A DNA stretch of 64,000 nucleotides from Arachis hypogaea (Eukaryota > Streptophyta > Magnoliopsida > Fabales > Fabaceae). Below are positions 1-12,233 of the stretch, one piece after another (position 1 is the stretch's first letter; the number at the start of each line of letters is the position of its first letter). The translations under genes and the position numbers were made by a program. The DNA is taken from NCBI RefSeq assembly GCF_003086295.3, contig NC_092053.1, positions 89,314,745 to 89,378,744 of the forward strand. The letters run 5' to 3'. The notes under the pieces were generated by a model. It was not told the origin of the DNA, did no database searches, and worked only from the letters and a program-made list of their open reading frames with translations.

Positions 1-747
1 CAATTCCGTCCTAAAGAAGAGAATGAAGATATGCTTGGTCCTGAAGTACCATATCTTAGTGCCATTGGAGCGCTAATGTATCTTGCTAATAATACATGAC
101 CTCATATATCATTTGCTGTGAATTTACTAGCAAGATATAGTTCCTCTCCAACCAGAAGACATTGGAGTGGAGTCAAACAAATCTTTCGATATCTTCATGA
201 AACGGTTGATATGGGATTGTTCTATCCCTATGGATTCAAGTCACAATAAGTTGGCTATGCAGATGCTGGATACTTGTCTAATCCACATAAAGGGAGATCT
301 CAAATAGGATACCTGTTCAGATATGGTGGAATGGCTATATCTTGGAGGTCCACGAAATAGACGATTGCTGCAACATCTTCTAATCATGCCGAAATACTAG
401 CGATTCATGAAGTAAGTCACGAGTGTTTTTGGCTGAGGAGCCTGGTTCAATATATTCTGTCATCATGTGGATTGATTGACCATAACATAGCTCCAACTGT
501 CCTTTTTGAAGATAATACAGCATGTATTGCTCAACTTAAAGGTGGATATATCAAAGGTGATAGAACAAAGCATATTTCTCCAAAATTCTTCTTCACTCAT
601 GATCTTCAAAATCAATGGACAATTGATGTCCAACAGATCCGCTCAAGTGACAATCTGGCAGATTTGTTTACAAAGTCACTCACAAAACCCTCCTTTGAAA
701 GATTGGTACATGAGATTGGGATGCGCCGATTTCGAGACATTAACTGA
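1..747 (+). pseudogene. Element A: Ty1/copia pol 3' end (RT tail and RNase H), dead
   Basis: One reading frame runs from the window edge to a TGA at 745-747. It reads as the end of a Ty1/copia polyprotein: the reverse transcriptase tail (HWSGVKQIFRYLHET-type segment) and RNase H, with YADAGYLSNPHKGRS near 252-300, the ENNTA-like motif EDNTACIAQLKGG near 511-549, and the terminal NLADLFTKSL near 652-690. In the family this domain removes RNA from the cDNA hybrid in the virus-like particle. Three in-frame stops (97-99, 247-249, 358-360) kill the gene. The 5' part lies outside the window. The 91-residue open stretch from 472 is only the undamaged tail. Identification by motif is firm; the lineage within copia is not determined. 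Confidence 0.9.
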
Positions 748-768
748 TGTCGACAAGAGGGGGAGACT

Positions 769-928
769 GTACTCTTTTTTCCTTGGTCATATTTTTTTTC
801 TCATTGGGTTTTTCTTGACAAGGATTTTAACGAGGCAGTCTCCATCACCAAAGGATATTGTACTCTTTTTCCTTTACTAAGGTTGTTTTTTCCACTGGAT
901 TTTTCTTTAGTAAGGTTTTAACGAGGCA
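769..928 (+). repeat. Element A: duplicated hairpin unit between pol and 3' LTR
   Basis: Two related units, 769-837 and 859-928, both open TGTACTCTTTTT and end AACGAGGCA. Each can fold into a long hairpin. In unit 1, CCTTGGTCA (781-789) pairs with TGACAAGG (816-823). In unit 2, CCTTTACTAA (871-880) pairs with TTAGTAAGG (907-915). Loops share CAyTGGrTTTTTC. The paired bases differ between units in a compensating way. A short purine-rich stretch precedes the block near 752-766. Confidence 0.7.
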
Positions 929-957
929 ATAATCCTAAATGGACATCCAAGAGGGAG

Positions 958-1220
958 TGTTATGATAAGAACAAAAGTGGATGTCCATTGAACGGTTTAA
1001 CATTTTCCATGATAAAATGATCATGTTACCAAGAGAATCTCATTAAATGAAGGTTAAAAAGTAAACCTTTCCTACATATATAAATAGGACATGATCTGAA
1101 GTTATATACACAAGGAATAAACAACTTTTTCTCTCTTTTATGTTGCAATACTTCTTTCTCTCTCTTTATATATGTTTATTTTTGTTACTTCTTCCTTATT
1201 TATTTAATTATTTTATAACA
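958..1220 (+). repeat. Element A: copia 3' LTR (263 bp)
   Basis: The LTR begins directly after the purine tract CAAGAGGGAG (948-957). It opens TGTTAT and closes ATAACA, a perfect 6-bp terminal inverted repeat as expected of LTR ends. Its position downstream of the copia RNase H fits a 3' LTR. The 5' partner is outside the window, so the target duplication (would be GTATC, 1221-1225) cannot be checked. Confidence 0.8.
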
Positions 1221-1729
1221 GTATCTTTTTCTTTCGAAACAAAAAAGAAATAATAAACATTGTTGAGGGTAGCTGTTAACACTTCGGTCTTGACAACAGT
1301 AACCCTCATTTTCTCTCTCCTATCTAAGCTCTACTTTCTTCTCTTTTCTTTTTTCTCTCCTTTTCTACTTTCTATCTCCTTTCTCTGTTCACCATATCAC
1401 TCACCCAAGATTGTTCCTCCCACTACCATCTATAAAATAATAGATATTAAATTTTTGACACTCAATTAAAAACAGTTAGAACTTATCTTATTTAACATTT
1501 GTTATTAAATAAAATAAATTCTGATTGATTTTGACTAAAATTTTTCTACTACTAAATATTATTTCCGATTAAAAAATAACGAATTTTTTCATGCTGTACT
1601 GTTCATATTCCTTCCTCTAAAACTAAATCTGGCCTATCAATAATATGTACACATGACATTTTTAATTTCATGTATTCTCTCAAAAATCATGGTAGAAGAG
1701 ATTGAAGATTGAAGCCAAATAGAAAAAGG

Positions 1730-1814
<85 letters not shown>

Positions 1815-4312
1815 GTAGCTTATCCATGATTTCAACATGATATATATTTTGAATAGATTGTTGGTGAACAACAACTATCACACACATCGCTAGTGGGTAG
1901 GTGAAATTCTCTACTTACTACCACTTCTGAGTGACATATTTTCTACATGTCCCCACACCTTTGAAAGAAAGACATGAAAGTACAATCCCAATCTCACAAG
2001 ATTGTAGAATCATCAAATCAAAAGTATGTTTATAGCAAGCTAACTCAGCTAATGAACTCATCATTGACCGTATGAGCAGAGTATGAGGTGCGTTTTCTAC
2101 CACAGTCAATACTCAATAGCAAGATGTACCAATATGAAATTATAAAATTCAGCGAAGAGAAAAATATTATCTCACCATTAAATAAATGAAGAAAAATGAA
2201 AAGCAAATTAGTGGTTACCATGCAATTGGACTCGGTAATGATTGCCAAATCTCACCAAACTAGCTATAGAGGCTGTGGCTATATTTTGTCCTACTTTAAA
2301 GCAAATATAATACTTATCTAAAAAATAAAATAAAAATTCACAACCACTTATATAATTTAAAATCTTAAAAGTAAATTTTGAGAATGACCTATTATATAAG
2401 GTGATCAGTTGTTCTTTATTTTCAAAATAGTGGTTTTATAACATTTTTATATAAATAAAATTAGGAGGTTAGAAGCTGAATTTTTTATTTTATTTTTAAA
2501 TTTATATAAGTATGTGAAAATAATTATTTTCAATAAAGAACAACTAAAACAAATGCACGCTTTTTATTTTTTTATATGATAATGCTAATGGTGATAAACA
2601 TGAGAATGGCCATACAATAGTGATATACAAAATTATAGGTGTGATGTGTTTTGAAGAAATTATTTGTATTGATTTTTTTAGTATATTTTTTAAATATTTT
2701 AAAAATAGAAATTGTGGTCATTGATTCCTCTTTTATATGATTTTTATTCTAAAATAGTAATTATCCATAACGATTTTTTTTATCAAAAGTTTAAATTTAA
2801 AAACTAAAATCGCGTTTGACGTTGTGTTTTCGCTTAAAAAAAAATACAAAGCGTCATCAACGATTTCACTTTCATATTATTTTTATAAAAAAAGAATAGA
2901 AATCACTGCTAACAATTACTCTTTAAAAAAAAATAGAAATGTTCGTTAAATACATATTTGGTTGCAAGAGTATGAAAATGTTTCCTGTCATTTTCTGATT
3001 TTAAATTGAGTTAATGAGAATTCGTCCAAGAAAGAATTAGGCAAGTAGATTTCAGGTTGAGTACTTTGCTGAAATCAAAAAGGGTGAGAAGTGGACTTCA
3101 TTATAAGTTTGTAACAGTGAGCTTGTTTGATTTTTCTGCCTTTTAACAAATCTTAGAAGTAAAGCGTTGATTTGATTTGATCAAAGACTAGCTAGGTAGA
3201 CTAATTTCGTTATTACGCATTATTTATAACATATGTTTATTACTTACTACCAGTTTCCACCGACTCAATTGCTTTATTCTCCGAAGTTGGTAGAGACAAA
3301 ATTGAAAAAATTGGTTTCTGCATTCTCAACTCCACCAAAAATACAATGACAATATTTTAACTTTTCTTAGGCATGCTCTTTATATAGCCATATAGGTGTT
3401 TGTTATGGTGTTTAAAAAATATTATTTAATTATTAAAATAGATTAAATAATTAATTTTAAATTTAAAAATATAAAAATTAAAAGGTTTAAATATTTTAAA
3501 ATTATTATAAAAATTAATTTAGACAAAAATTAAATACTAATAAAACACACCATAGAATTGATCCTTTATATATTCATCCTTATGTTTTTTTGGACAGACA
3601 AACTTTTGTTTATTTAGAGGATCCTGTCAACATACATCGAAATAGGATTCCATATTTAGCAATAAAGTATAAAGATACATTCACATACATAAGGAGAACA
3701 AATAAAGATACTGTTGGAAAATCTAGTATTAATGTTTTTTTTTTTTTTTGGTGATTATCTAGTATTAAAGGTTTGATTGTAAATTGTAGGAGAGGGAGAA
3801 AATTAATTAGATTTCATTCTACATTTTATCCACTACCCTTTAATTTTTCATTGGGCTTTCTTTTTATTTTCTCCAAAATTAAAATTTACAAATGCTTGCT
3901 AAAAAATATTAGGGTTAAGTAGAATTTTAATTCTGAAATTTTTTTTGTCTTTAACTTTTTTTTTTTACATATAAAATTATCTCTAAGGTTTAATTTGATT
4001 TTAAAATATCCTTTTTTACTTAAATCATAAAATTGGACCAAATTATTTTTAATAAAAAATTATAAAATAAAAAAAGAGAAAAAAATGGACATTGAGAAAG
4101 AGAAAGATAACCATGGGAAAGGGAAGAAGAAGAAGGGAGAAGGGAAGAAGAAGAACTAGGAAGAAGAAGAGGAAGGTGGCGATGATGTCGGCAAGAGAGG
4201 ACAGACGTTGCACGCCGCGTTGCCCTTTTTGGCCCTGTGCTAGTGTTCGATGTCGACGCTAGCAGATTGATGAGGGAGGATGTCCGCCGTGTCGCCTCCT
4301 CGCTAGCTCGTC
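1221..4312. other. AT-rich intergenic stretch without a supportable gene
   Basis: Strongly AT-rich DNA with homopolymer runs and one long TTA microsatellite. Open frames here are short, repeat-driven or without recognisable motifs. A purine-rich GAAGAAGAA stretch lies at about 4090-4170. I see no RNA gene or transposase remnant I would defend. Confidence 0.6.
1731..1812. repeat. (TTA)n microsatellite
   Basis: About 27 uninterrupted trinucleotide units. It produces a false poly-isoleucine open frame on the minus strand. Confidence 0.98.
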
Positions 4313-6049
4313 TGTAACGACCCACATTTTTAAAAATATAAATATAAATAAATTATAATTTATTTATTTTAATTGGAGTTCCTTTTATTAAAAATAATTT
4401 TGTTAGAAATAATTAAATCAATTTTATAACTATTAGAATTGAATTAAATTCATAACTTTATATTTTTTTATTATGATAAAATATTTTTACATAATTAAAA
4501 CTATAATTTTATTAATTTATAAATAATGAAAATTATATATATACATATATATTTTAATTTAATTAATTTGTATATTTAATTTAAAAATAAATTTTAGTTA
4601 ATAATGTTCTTATCGAGTTTGATATCTGCTGATATGAGTAAATATTGGTACTTTTTGGTGAACTTAACTTTGCTAATGCTTCATCGTATCTCTTTTATCA
4701 TTATGTTACTAATATCATTTATATTAGTAACGCATATATATTATTACTTGTGTTCTAATATATCATGTTTTCTTAATTATCTGTTTAGAATATTTATAAC
4801 TTGAATCACTGACTCAACAGCCTTATAACGTGACACCCAACCCATTCTTTGATAACTAATCACAACCTTAATTAATCATCATCATTACCTTTCATTCTCT
4901 CTTGGAACCGAACCAAGAAAAAATAAAAACGAAAGAATGGACGTGAGAGAGAAAGAAAGAAAACCATGGAACTTCAACCCTTCTGAGTTTGATTTTTTGA
5001 AATCCGTAACTTCAATGAAAAATTTAATCCGTTAAAAGTGTTTGTATCCTACTCCTCTATACATTAGCGTCAATTTTGTTCGGTAGAAGTTGACGGTGAC
5101 ATAACTCTCCTTTTCCTTGAGTTCAGCCAATTGGAGTTTTAGGGGACACAGACAATTTCTGACCTTTTTTTCTTCAGCAGCTTGGTCAGAAAGCTTCTCC
5201 GGAGTTTCCTTTGTTTTGATTTGGTACGGAGGTAGGTTTTGATAACTTTATAATAATTCAATGTGAATTTGATAAGTGAATATTGGGTTGATTGTTTATC
5301 GTTTGAGTTTGAATGAGTTTATGTTGAATTATTGTTGAGTTATTGTGGTTTGCTTGAGATTTTGGGTCAGCTATGTATGAACAACCAGCTGGGGTATTTT
5401 GGTTATTTTGGGGCTGTTATTGTGTGCATAATTGGTTAAATATGGTCAGATTTAATGGCCAAGAGATTATACTAAAAATTACAAAGAATTGATAGCCGAA
5501 AAAACTTGAAAACGGAGTTATATATCAAGTGGAATTTTTTATGAGAAACAAAAGGAGGGTTTCATTTTTTGTAGGGTAAAGAGAACAGCCAAGATCTTTT
5601 ATTTTTTAGAATGAAAAATGTAATTTCATAAAATACCAAGTTAAATTTATGGATTTGGATCCTCTAAAGTTTGAATTTCACTTTAGAGAGTAAAGTGTGA
5701 TCTTCTACTCTTAAATAGTTTCTCTTTCATATTTATTATTGGTCTCACCTATGAAATCAATGGTGAGAGATCACACTTTACTCTCTAAAGTGAAATTCAA
5801 ACTTTAGAGAATCCAAATCCTAAATTTATAATCATATAAGTTTTCGGATATTTTTGGTAATAAATAAAGTTCAAAGGTAAAATGGGTATTTTATAAAAAT
5901 TCAGGGATATTTTTATAAATATGAAAATAAGTGAGGGTTCAAATATATTTTTATAAAACATTAAGGTTAAAAATAGAATATGAAAAGTTTGTGATATATA
6001 AAGTAATTAATAAAAGTTTAAAAATAATGTTTCATAAACTAAGTTTTAA

Positions 6050-6051
<2 letters not shown>
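4313..6051 (+). repeat. LTR-like fragment opening TGTAACGACCCA
   Basis: At 4313 the base composition changes and the sequence opens TGTAACGACCCAC, close to the TGTAACACCC start of many plant Ty3/gypsy LTRs (compare the inverted copy ending at 57647). It continues as AT-rich non-coding DNA through phrases such as CCGTAACTTCAATG (5003-5016) and is interrupted by the MITE at 5651. No CA end, PBS or partner LTR is visible. The call rests on the start signature and is tentative. Confidence 0.35.
5642..5829. mobile_element. Mutator-type MITE with 52-bp TIRs and 9-bp target duplication
   Basis: The core 5651-5820 (170 bp) is bounded by inverted repeats 5651-5702 and 5769-5820. They match at 51 of 52 positions (one C/T difference at the 11th base) and start GGATTTGG. 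The flanks TAAATTTAT at 5642-5650 and 5821-5829 are a perfect 9-bp direct repeat. A 9-bp duplication with long TIRs is the hallmark of Mutator-like elements. The 66-bp centre is non-coding, so this is a non-autonomous copy, and near-perfect TIRs suggest it is young. Confidence 0.93.

Positions 6052-6088
<37 letters not shown>
6052..6088. repeat. (TA)n microsatellite at the truncated edge of element B
   Basis: Uninterrupted AT dinucleotides at the left limit of recognisable element B sequence. Confidence 0.95.
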
Positions 6089-6091
<3 letters not shown>

Positions 6092-6230
6092 ATTAGAATT
6101 GCATGACTCATGTAGGTAGCTTGCATTTAGATAGATTGCATTGCATGAATTCTACCATTCTGCCTTCACTCTTTTACAGTTTCTCTTGAGCTTAGCAAGA
6201 GGACATGCTAATGTTTAAGTGTGGGGAGAT
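6089..6230 (+). mobile_element. Element B: remnant of the internal 3' end with polypurine tract
   Basis: About 140 bp that align by eye with the end of the internal regions of elements E and F (GCATTGCATGA, then GAGGACATGCTAATG, then GTTTAAGTGTGGGGAGAT next to the LTR). The pre-PPT hairpin is damaged here (AGCAAG instead of AGCATG). Everything upstream is missing. Confidence 0.75.
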
Positions 6231-7617
6231 TGATAAACCACTATTTTATGATTTATCTTATGCTCATTTGAGTGGTTTTTATCAAGTCTTTGCTCACTTA
6301 TTCATATAATTTGCATGATTTTACAATCCCTTCCTAATTCTGTGATATAGTTGAAAACGTGTTTCCTAAGCCTTTAAACTGTTAATTTTAATTATCTTTT
6401 ATTACCATTCGATGTCGTGATCAGTGTGTTAAGTGTTTCCAGGCTTTATAGAGCAGGAATGGATTAGAGGATGGAAAGGAAACATGCAAAAGTGGAAGGA
6501 ACGTGAAAAAATAAAGTTTTGAGAAGCTGGCAGCGACGCGCACGCATGGACGACGCGCACGCGTACCTAGGCGCAGAAGACAAGCGACGCGTACACGTGA
6601 CTTACGCGTATGCGTGACAAGGAATTTGGCCAAATAACGCGCACGCGTGAGTGACGCGTACGTGTGAGAGACGCCACGTGCAGAAAGTTGCAGAAAGTGT
6701 TGGGGGCAATTTCTGGGCTCATTTTTGGCCTAATCCCAAGCCCGAGAACACAGAATAGAGGCTACAGAATGGGAGAATCACAATCATACTTTCATTCACA
6801 TAATTTTAGGTTTAGATGTAGTTTTCTAGAGAGAGAGGCTCTCTCCTCTCTCTCTTAGGTTTTAGGATTTTTGGATTAGCTTTTCTTATTTCAATTTAGT
6901 TTTGTCTTCTACTTTTAATTCTTCTAGTGCTCTAGTTTATTTACTTTCCCTTGTTAATTACTTTATGTTGCTATTTGGTTTACGAATTCTCATGTTTTAA
7001 TTTGATTTTCTATTTAATGCAATTTGAGGTATTTCAGATTTATGTTATTGATGCTTTCAATTTAATTTAGATTTCTCTTCTTTTGGCTTTGGTTGATTAA
7101 CTGGAGACACTTGAGTTATCAAACTCCTTGTTAATTGATAATTTGAATTTGCTAATTAATTTGGATCCCTCAAAAGCTAGTCTTTCCATAGGAGTTGACT
7201 AGGACCTGAGGAATCAAATTGATTGGTCCACTTGACTTCCTTTATTCGGTAAAGGTTGACAAAGTGGGAGCAACGAACAATTCTCATCACAATTGATAAT
7301 GATAACTAGGATAGGACGTCCAGTTCTCATACCTTGCCAAGGGTTTTCATGATCATTAGTTTACTTTCTTGTCACTTACATTCCTTGTTCAAACCTTTCA
7401 AAAACCCAAAAAGATACTTTTCTCATAACCAATAATAAACACACCTCCCAGCAATTCCTTGAGAGACGACCCGAGGTTTAAATACTTTGGTTTATTTTTA
7501 TTGGGTTTGCTTTAGTGACAAACAAGTTTTTGTATGAAAGGATTATTGTTAGTTTAGAAACTATACTTGGAACGAGAATTTATTGTGAATTCTTTACTAG
7601 CAAAAATCCGTTCATCA
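6231..7617 (+). repeat. Element B: Athila-like 3' LTR (1387 bp)
   Basis: It starts TGATAAACCACTATTTTATG right after the purine tract and ends TTCATCA at 7617, so the ends are TGAT/ATCA. Order within the LTR matches the other copies: T-rich start, CG-rich palindromic words at 6531-6672 (ACGCGCACGCGTG types), a CTCTCTC block near 6835-6860, and a long T-rich tail. No 5' partner remains, so no target duplication can be tested. Confidence 0.8.
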
Positions 7618-7751
7618 CAAACCTATGTACTTTATGGTGTTGATGAGTATGCTGCATATGTGTTCATCATGGAACCATTTAAGTTGGAGGGGATATCTAA
7701 TGTGTGTGCTGTAAGTTTTGATTGACTAAGTATTTAGGTGATACAGATTTG

Positions 7752-8384
7752 ACTACTCACTTATACCATCATGGTTTCAAACTTGGGTACTGGGTATGGA
7801 TTGAACATGGAAAAATTGATGACTAGGGAATCAATCATTCTGCATTGAGGGTCGATAAGTTTGAGGGTCAGAATAGGAGGGTTAATTTGAGTAGAAAAGT
7901 TAAGATGGAAAAGGTGAATTAGAAGGATAACCATGAGAGATATAATGAGATGATATTTGAGCCATTCAGTGTTATTATCGTGGAAAATGGTGAGCAAGAG
8001 GCTAATCCAGAAGTAGCTAAGTTTTATGATTTCTTAGAATCTACCACATAATCATTGTTTAAGGGTTGTATTCACTTTAGAATGTCTGTCACTGTTAGAA
8101 TGATAATGAAAATTAAAGCTGAGGCAAACCAAATCTAAGATTCCTTTAGCTAGTGTGCCACCTTTATCAACGAACTAGTACCCAGAACAACTGGCATCCC
8201 TAAGAATTATTATGAGGCAAAGAAATTAGCTTTGAACCTAGGACTAAATTTGGTGAAAATGGATTGTTGCATGAATAGTTGCATGTTGTATTACATGAGG
8301 GATGTAGACCTAATTTCTTGCAAATTTTGAGTGATACAAAGGTACAAGGCATACACAGAGAGAGAGTTGAAAAATAGAGGTTAG
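7752..8384 (+). pseudogene. CACTA (En/Spm, TNP2-type) transposase fragment, dead
   Basis: One frame, broken by several stops, reads like the N-terminal half of a TNP2 transposase. HLYHHGFKLGYWVWIEHGK is at 7758-7814, RYNEMIFEPF follows, then NPEVAKFYDFLE, then IPKNYYEAKKLALNLGL, then the cysteine segment VKMDCCMNSCMLYY with VDLISCKF just after. The family motifs 'W..HGE', 'PksyyeakklL..LGL' and 'C.n.C.Ly' are recognisable. A TGA stands where the next conserved cysteine is expected. The catalytic core, TNPA partner and CACTA termini are absent. CACTA transposases cut element ends in the nucleus; this remnant cannot. Family call is from motif memory and moderately firm. Confidence 0.75.
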
Positions 8385-8512
8385 AGAGAGTTCTACTGAA
8401 AAGAATGCATTACTTTCCCTTAATTCTTATGCACAAAAGATTTTATGCATCTATCAGTTCGGCCCACACATGACATGACATAGTGAGAATAGGTGGGTGA
8501 TGCCTTGTTATG
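8385..8512. other. Junction sequence between CACTA fragment and element C
   Basis: Short stretch with a GAGAGAG run and no family motif. It marks where element C's ORF1 similarity stops (after LLETD on the minus strand). Confidence 0.4.
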
Positions 8513-8897
8513 ATCAGTTTCCAAGAGAGCAAATTGATGTGGGCCTATGAAAGTCATTGAAGAAATTGTTACCCACTCAAATTGCCCTTGGGTTGGAGTC
8601 ACTCTTGTAAACTCTTGCATTAAAGCTTCCACTTCTTGGGTGATTACCTCTTCCTCACCATCCTTTTCAAGCTCTTCCCTATCTCTATCAAACTCAAGAG
8701 TGGAAGGTTCCTCAAGATCATTGAGGGGGTCAACTAAGGTGGACAAAAAATAATTGATGATACAATCCACTTCTTAATCAAACTCCCTCAATTCTCCATT
8801 CACCTCTTCCGATTCACTAGTTCTACCTTCCTCCTCTTTTGACTCTATCCTTAGCTCCACTCCTTCTATTTTAGGCTCCATGTTCTCCTCCTTACTA
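8513..8897 (-). pseudogene. Element C: ORF1 C-terminal part, cut by element D
   Basis: Read on the minus strand this is a highly acidic segment followed by QFEWVTISSMTFIGPHQFALLETD, the diverged form of the (F)EWVKFISxSF..PLEYGLLETDGQLR signature found in ORF1 of elements F, G and I. Similarity stops after LLETD at 8513. One in-frame TAA lies near 8776. The upstream half of this ORF lies 33.5 kb away at 42452-42589, on the other side of element D. The two parts are in the same frame with the 5-bp duplication counted once. Function unknown; it is the ORF1 of a non-autonomous Athila-like element. Confidence 0.75.
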
Positions 8898-8902
8898 CAC
8901 TC

Positions 8903-10642
8903 TGACCACAGCACAGAAGCACCCAAAGATGTATTGGGAAAGATTCTCTTCAAGAAATTTGCATTGTAAGTATAGCTCTACCAACAACAATCCTCGGGGG
9001 TCAAATTTAGAAGAGGGATTTGGTTGTCACAAGTTCAACCCCAATAGAAATAACCGAAGTATTCAAACCTCGGGTCGTCTCACAAGGAATGGGCAATCAT
9101 GTGCTTCGACATTGGTTAAAAATCCGGGGTTGTGAGTTATAAGCATGAAAATAAATGAGAATCTTAACAAACAAGTAATCTTAAAATGCAACAATTAATT
9201 CAATCAACTAAACAAAACATAAGTACCTTAAATGAATAAACAACATTCCACTTAATCATATTGTGACCCAAACGAGAAACTACAACTAAAGCAATTGGTT
9301 GAGAAAGTTGATTTTCAAGTATGAATAATAAAGGTAACTCTTGGCTAGGCTCGTGAATTGGGATCACCATCCTTGTCTAACAACTATACCTTGACAATTA
9401 TAAGGAACCAAGCTCATTAAGTCTACTCTCAAGTCTTAAGTACGTGATATCTACTCCTAGACTTGAAGTACGTCAAATGGCCCTGATCACATCAACCCAT
9501 AAGTCCCAACCTACCTACTAATTAGATTAGTAGTGGGTTGGCGTCAATGAGTATCAAATTGACCACCTAGGGCTCCCAAATTATCAAATTCATTAGACCC
9601 AATGACTTAAGTTTACCCAATTCCCTTGACTTAGGCCAAGAGTGAAAAAGAACTACTCCATAATCAAAGTAAACAATTCATCAAACACTTGGTAAGCACT
9701 AACAAAAGACATGTTCAAATTAGCAATTAAATTGAGTTCTACAAATACCCACTAACAATTATCAACATGCAATCATCCAAACAATAAAGCTAAGCATAGA
9801 AATCATCAATGTAACATCAACAAGTCAAGATTCACAACATTCATGAAATGGGTATAAAATGAGAATTGACAAGAATTCATAAACTATCACAAGATATAAG
9901 CAAAATTGTAACAAGAAATTCAAATTGAACAATTAAGACTAGTAATTAACAAGATTCAAGTCACAAATCAACAAGGGAAGATCAAATTAAAACTAGATCT
10001 AGAGAGGAACAAGGGTTTCTCCCTCTAGAATAACCAAAGTACCAAAAACTAACTAAAAATTATGTCCTAGTGTAGAATGAGTGATCCCCCTCTTTCCCCC
10101 TAGCATCCTTGGGTCTTTTTCCATCCAGAAGCAGCTTGAAATTGGGCCTAATGAGCCTCAGAAATCGCCAGGCACGATTTTCTTTAATGAGGTCACGTGC
10201 AACCTTCCACGCGTGTGCGCCATGCGTGCGCGTGCGCGCCGATAAGATTCTCCTGATTCGCGCGGATGCGTCCATCCTCGCGCGTCGCTTCCAGCCAATC
10301 CCATCCACGCGTGCGCGTGGAGTGCATGAGCGCGCCGATACTTCTTTCCCAAAGATCTCAATTCTTCATGTTCCTCCCTTTTGTACATGCTTTCTCCCTC
10401 TCTTCTAAGTTATTCCTACCCTATAATTCTTGAAATTACTCAACAAATACATCACGGCATCGAATGGAAATAGAAGAGGACTAAAATATGGTAATTTTAA
10501 GGCAAAATAAGCATGTTTTACATCATAGAGCAATATTGGGAAGTGAACACAAAACCATGCATTTCTTGCGAATAAGTGTGAGAAATATTGATAAAATCCC
10601 CCAAAATAAGCACAAGATAAACCACAAAATCGGGATTTATCA
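8903..10642 (-). repeat. Element D: 3' LTR (1740 bp)
   Basis: On the minus strand it runs TGATAAATCCCGATTTTG ... TGTGGTCA. Plus-strand edges are TGACCACAGC at 8903 and ATTTATCA at 10642. It is near-identical along its length to 40663-42446, except for about 45 bp missing within the CG-rich array (10205-10340). The target duplication CACTC precedes it. Confidence 0.93.
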
Positions 10643-10680
10643 AATCTCCCCACACTTAAACCAAGCATGTCCTCATGCTT
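10643..10680 (-). other. Element D: terminal polypurine tract and upstream hairpin
   Basis: On the minus strand TTTAAGTGTGGGGAGATTT (10660-10643) directly precedes the LTR and should prime plus-strand DNA. Just upstream, AAGCATG-AGGA-CATGCTT (10680-10663) is a perfect 7-bp hairpin with a purine tetraloop. Confidence 0.8.
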
Positions 10681-11360
10681 AAAATAAAAAGAAAAGACCA
10701 AGGATCATGATGAGAAAGGGTTTATGAAATGCAAACTACCTAAGTGGATGCGTGCAACTAATGTAAAATCATCTATATACTTGGTCAAGAGTAAATCTAT
10801 CCTTCAAGAATACATGTGAGCATATAGGGTGAAAATAGTATGCAATTCATGAATCCTACCAAATTGAATATCACTAAAGAGTGCATATGACTTGCTGAAC
10901 GAACGCTTGTGAAAGCCGGGAACAAGCATTGAGCATCGAACCCTCACCGGAAGTGTATCCGCTCTATTCGCTCAAGTGTCTAAGGTTCGTCACTCAATCT
11001 CCTCCTAATCATGCTTTCCAAGATTTGTCTTTCATCTAATCAATCAACAATTACTTAATGCATGCTTACAAGTATCATGAGGTCTTATTCATGGGTTGTA
11101 ACGGGGCTAGAGTGAAGGTAAGGATGTATATGGCCAAGTGGGTTCAAAATTTGAGTCCTTGATCAACCTAGGATCCACTAGACACATAGAACAACCTATA
11201 CAACTACAATACATTCCTAACTACCCTTGAGTTTTACCCTTTTTGCACACTCATACATTCTTTTCAATTCACACCTGTATGCGTTGTTTTTATTACTTTA
11301 TCTTGGGGCGTCTTTGTCCCCTTTCATTGCTTTCTCTCTCTTTTTATTATTATTATTATT

Positions 11361-11458
<98 letters not shown>

Positions 11459-12233
11459 ATGTATCCCCTTTTCTTGGGATTTTTTTTTTGGAACCAAATT
11501 GTCAATGCATACGGTGTAATCATTTAACACATGAGTATGTTCCCAAAATCCTAGAATCTTCAATTACACTACAATTACATGCCTATATATCTACCCAAAT
11601 TTCCCAAGTATACCCTCCTATTTGAATGATACACATCCTAACTTACCTAAGCCAATCAAGGATTCAAATTCAGGGACATTCATGGTTTTTCGCTTAGGGT
11701 TGTTGATGAGCTCTATTTAAGAACAAGAGGGTTTATCAAAGGCTCAAAATTGGTTAGCAATGGTAGATACAAGGGTCAAGGCTATTTGGGAAAAGTGACT
11801 ATTGAAATGATGGCCTCAATCATGCAAATGCATTCATACATAAAGCAATGGACATATAGAATCAGACAAAGCAAGGATCACACTCATAGAGAGAGAGATA
11901 TGCACACAAGAATGGAAATAATGGTTAAAAAAATGTAACCCTGCAATAGGCTCAAAACTTTCATGCTTGTGTTCTTAACTCAATTACTATGTTCCAAAAT
12001 ACATTCTTAAAGCAAGTTCACTGCAAAAATTTTCAAAATTTTTGGTAGGTTACCCAGAACACAGTTTCTTGGAAAGAAAGTTATTGTTTTGACCAAGTAA
12101 CTCTATAGAAACTAACCATCATGCAAAGAGTATTTACAAGCAATATTAATTACACATGCAATATATAAAAAGAGAAAAATAAATCCATGGGTATTGAGGA
12201 GAAGAGGGTGTTACCCATGGAGATCGGTCGGAC
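10681..12233 (-). other. Element D: long 3' non-coding region
   Basis: About 1.55 kb between the 3' ORF and the terminal polypurine tract, with no credible frame. The corresponding regions of elements E and F have similar length. A compound microsatellite interrupts it. Confidence 0.7.
11344..11457. repeat. (TTA)n, (AC)n, (AT)n compound microsatellite
   Basis: TTA units at 11344-11360, a T run, AC units at about 11367-11417, then AT units to 11457. It generates several spurious open frames (poly His-Thr, poly Ile-Tyr). Confidence 0.97.

Noticed and set aside
1687..1887. Poly-isoleucine open frame on the minus strand
   Set aside because: Produced by the TTA microsatellite; no start context or motif.
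2343..2548. Inverted repeats (ACTTATATAA and GTTGTTCTTTATT pairs)
   Set aside because: The two pairs interleave rather than nest, so they do not define one foldback element.
3404..3554. Possible MITE with TATGGTG/CACCATA ends
   Set aside because: Only about 7-10 terminal bases match, the interior is simple AT-rich DNA, and no clear target duplication is present.
8547..8753. Plus-strand Ser-rich ORF
   Set aside because: Antisense shadow of the acidic ORF1 fragment of element C.
11227..11625. His-Thr and Ile-Tyr repeat proteins
   Set aside because: Translation of AC and AT microsatellites in several frames.
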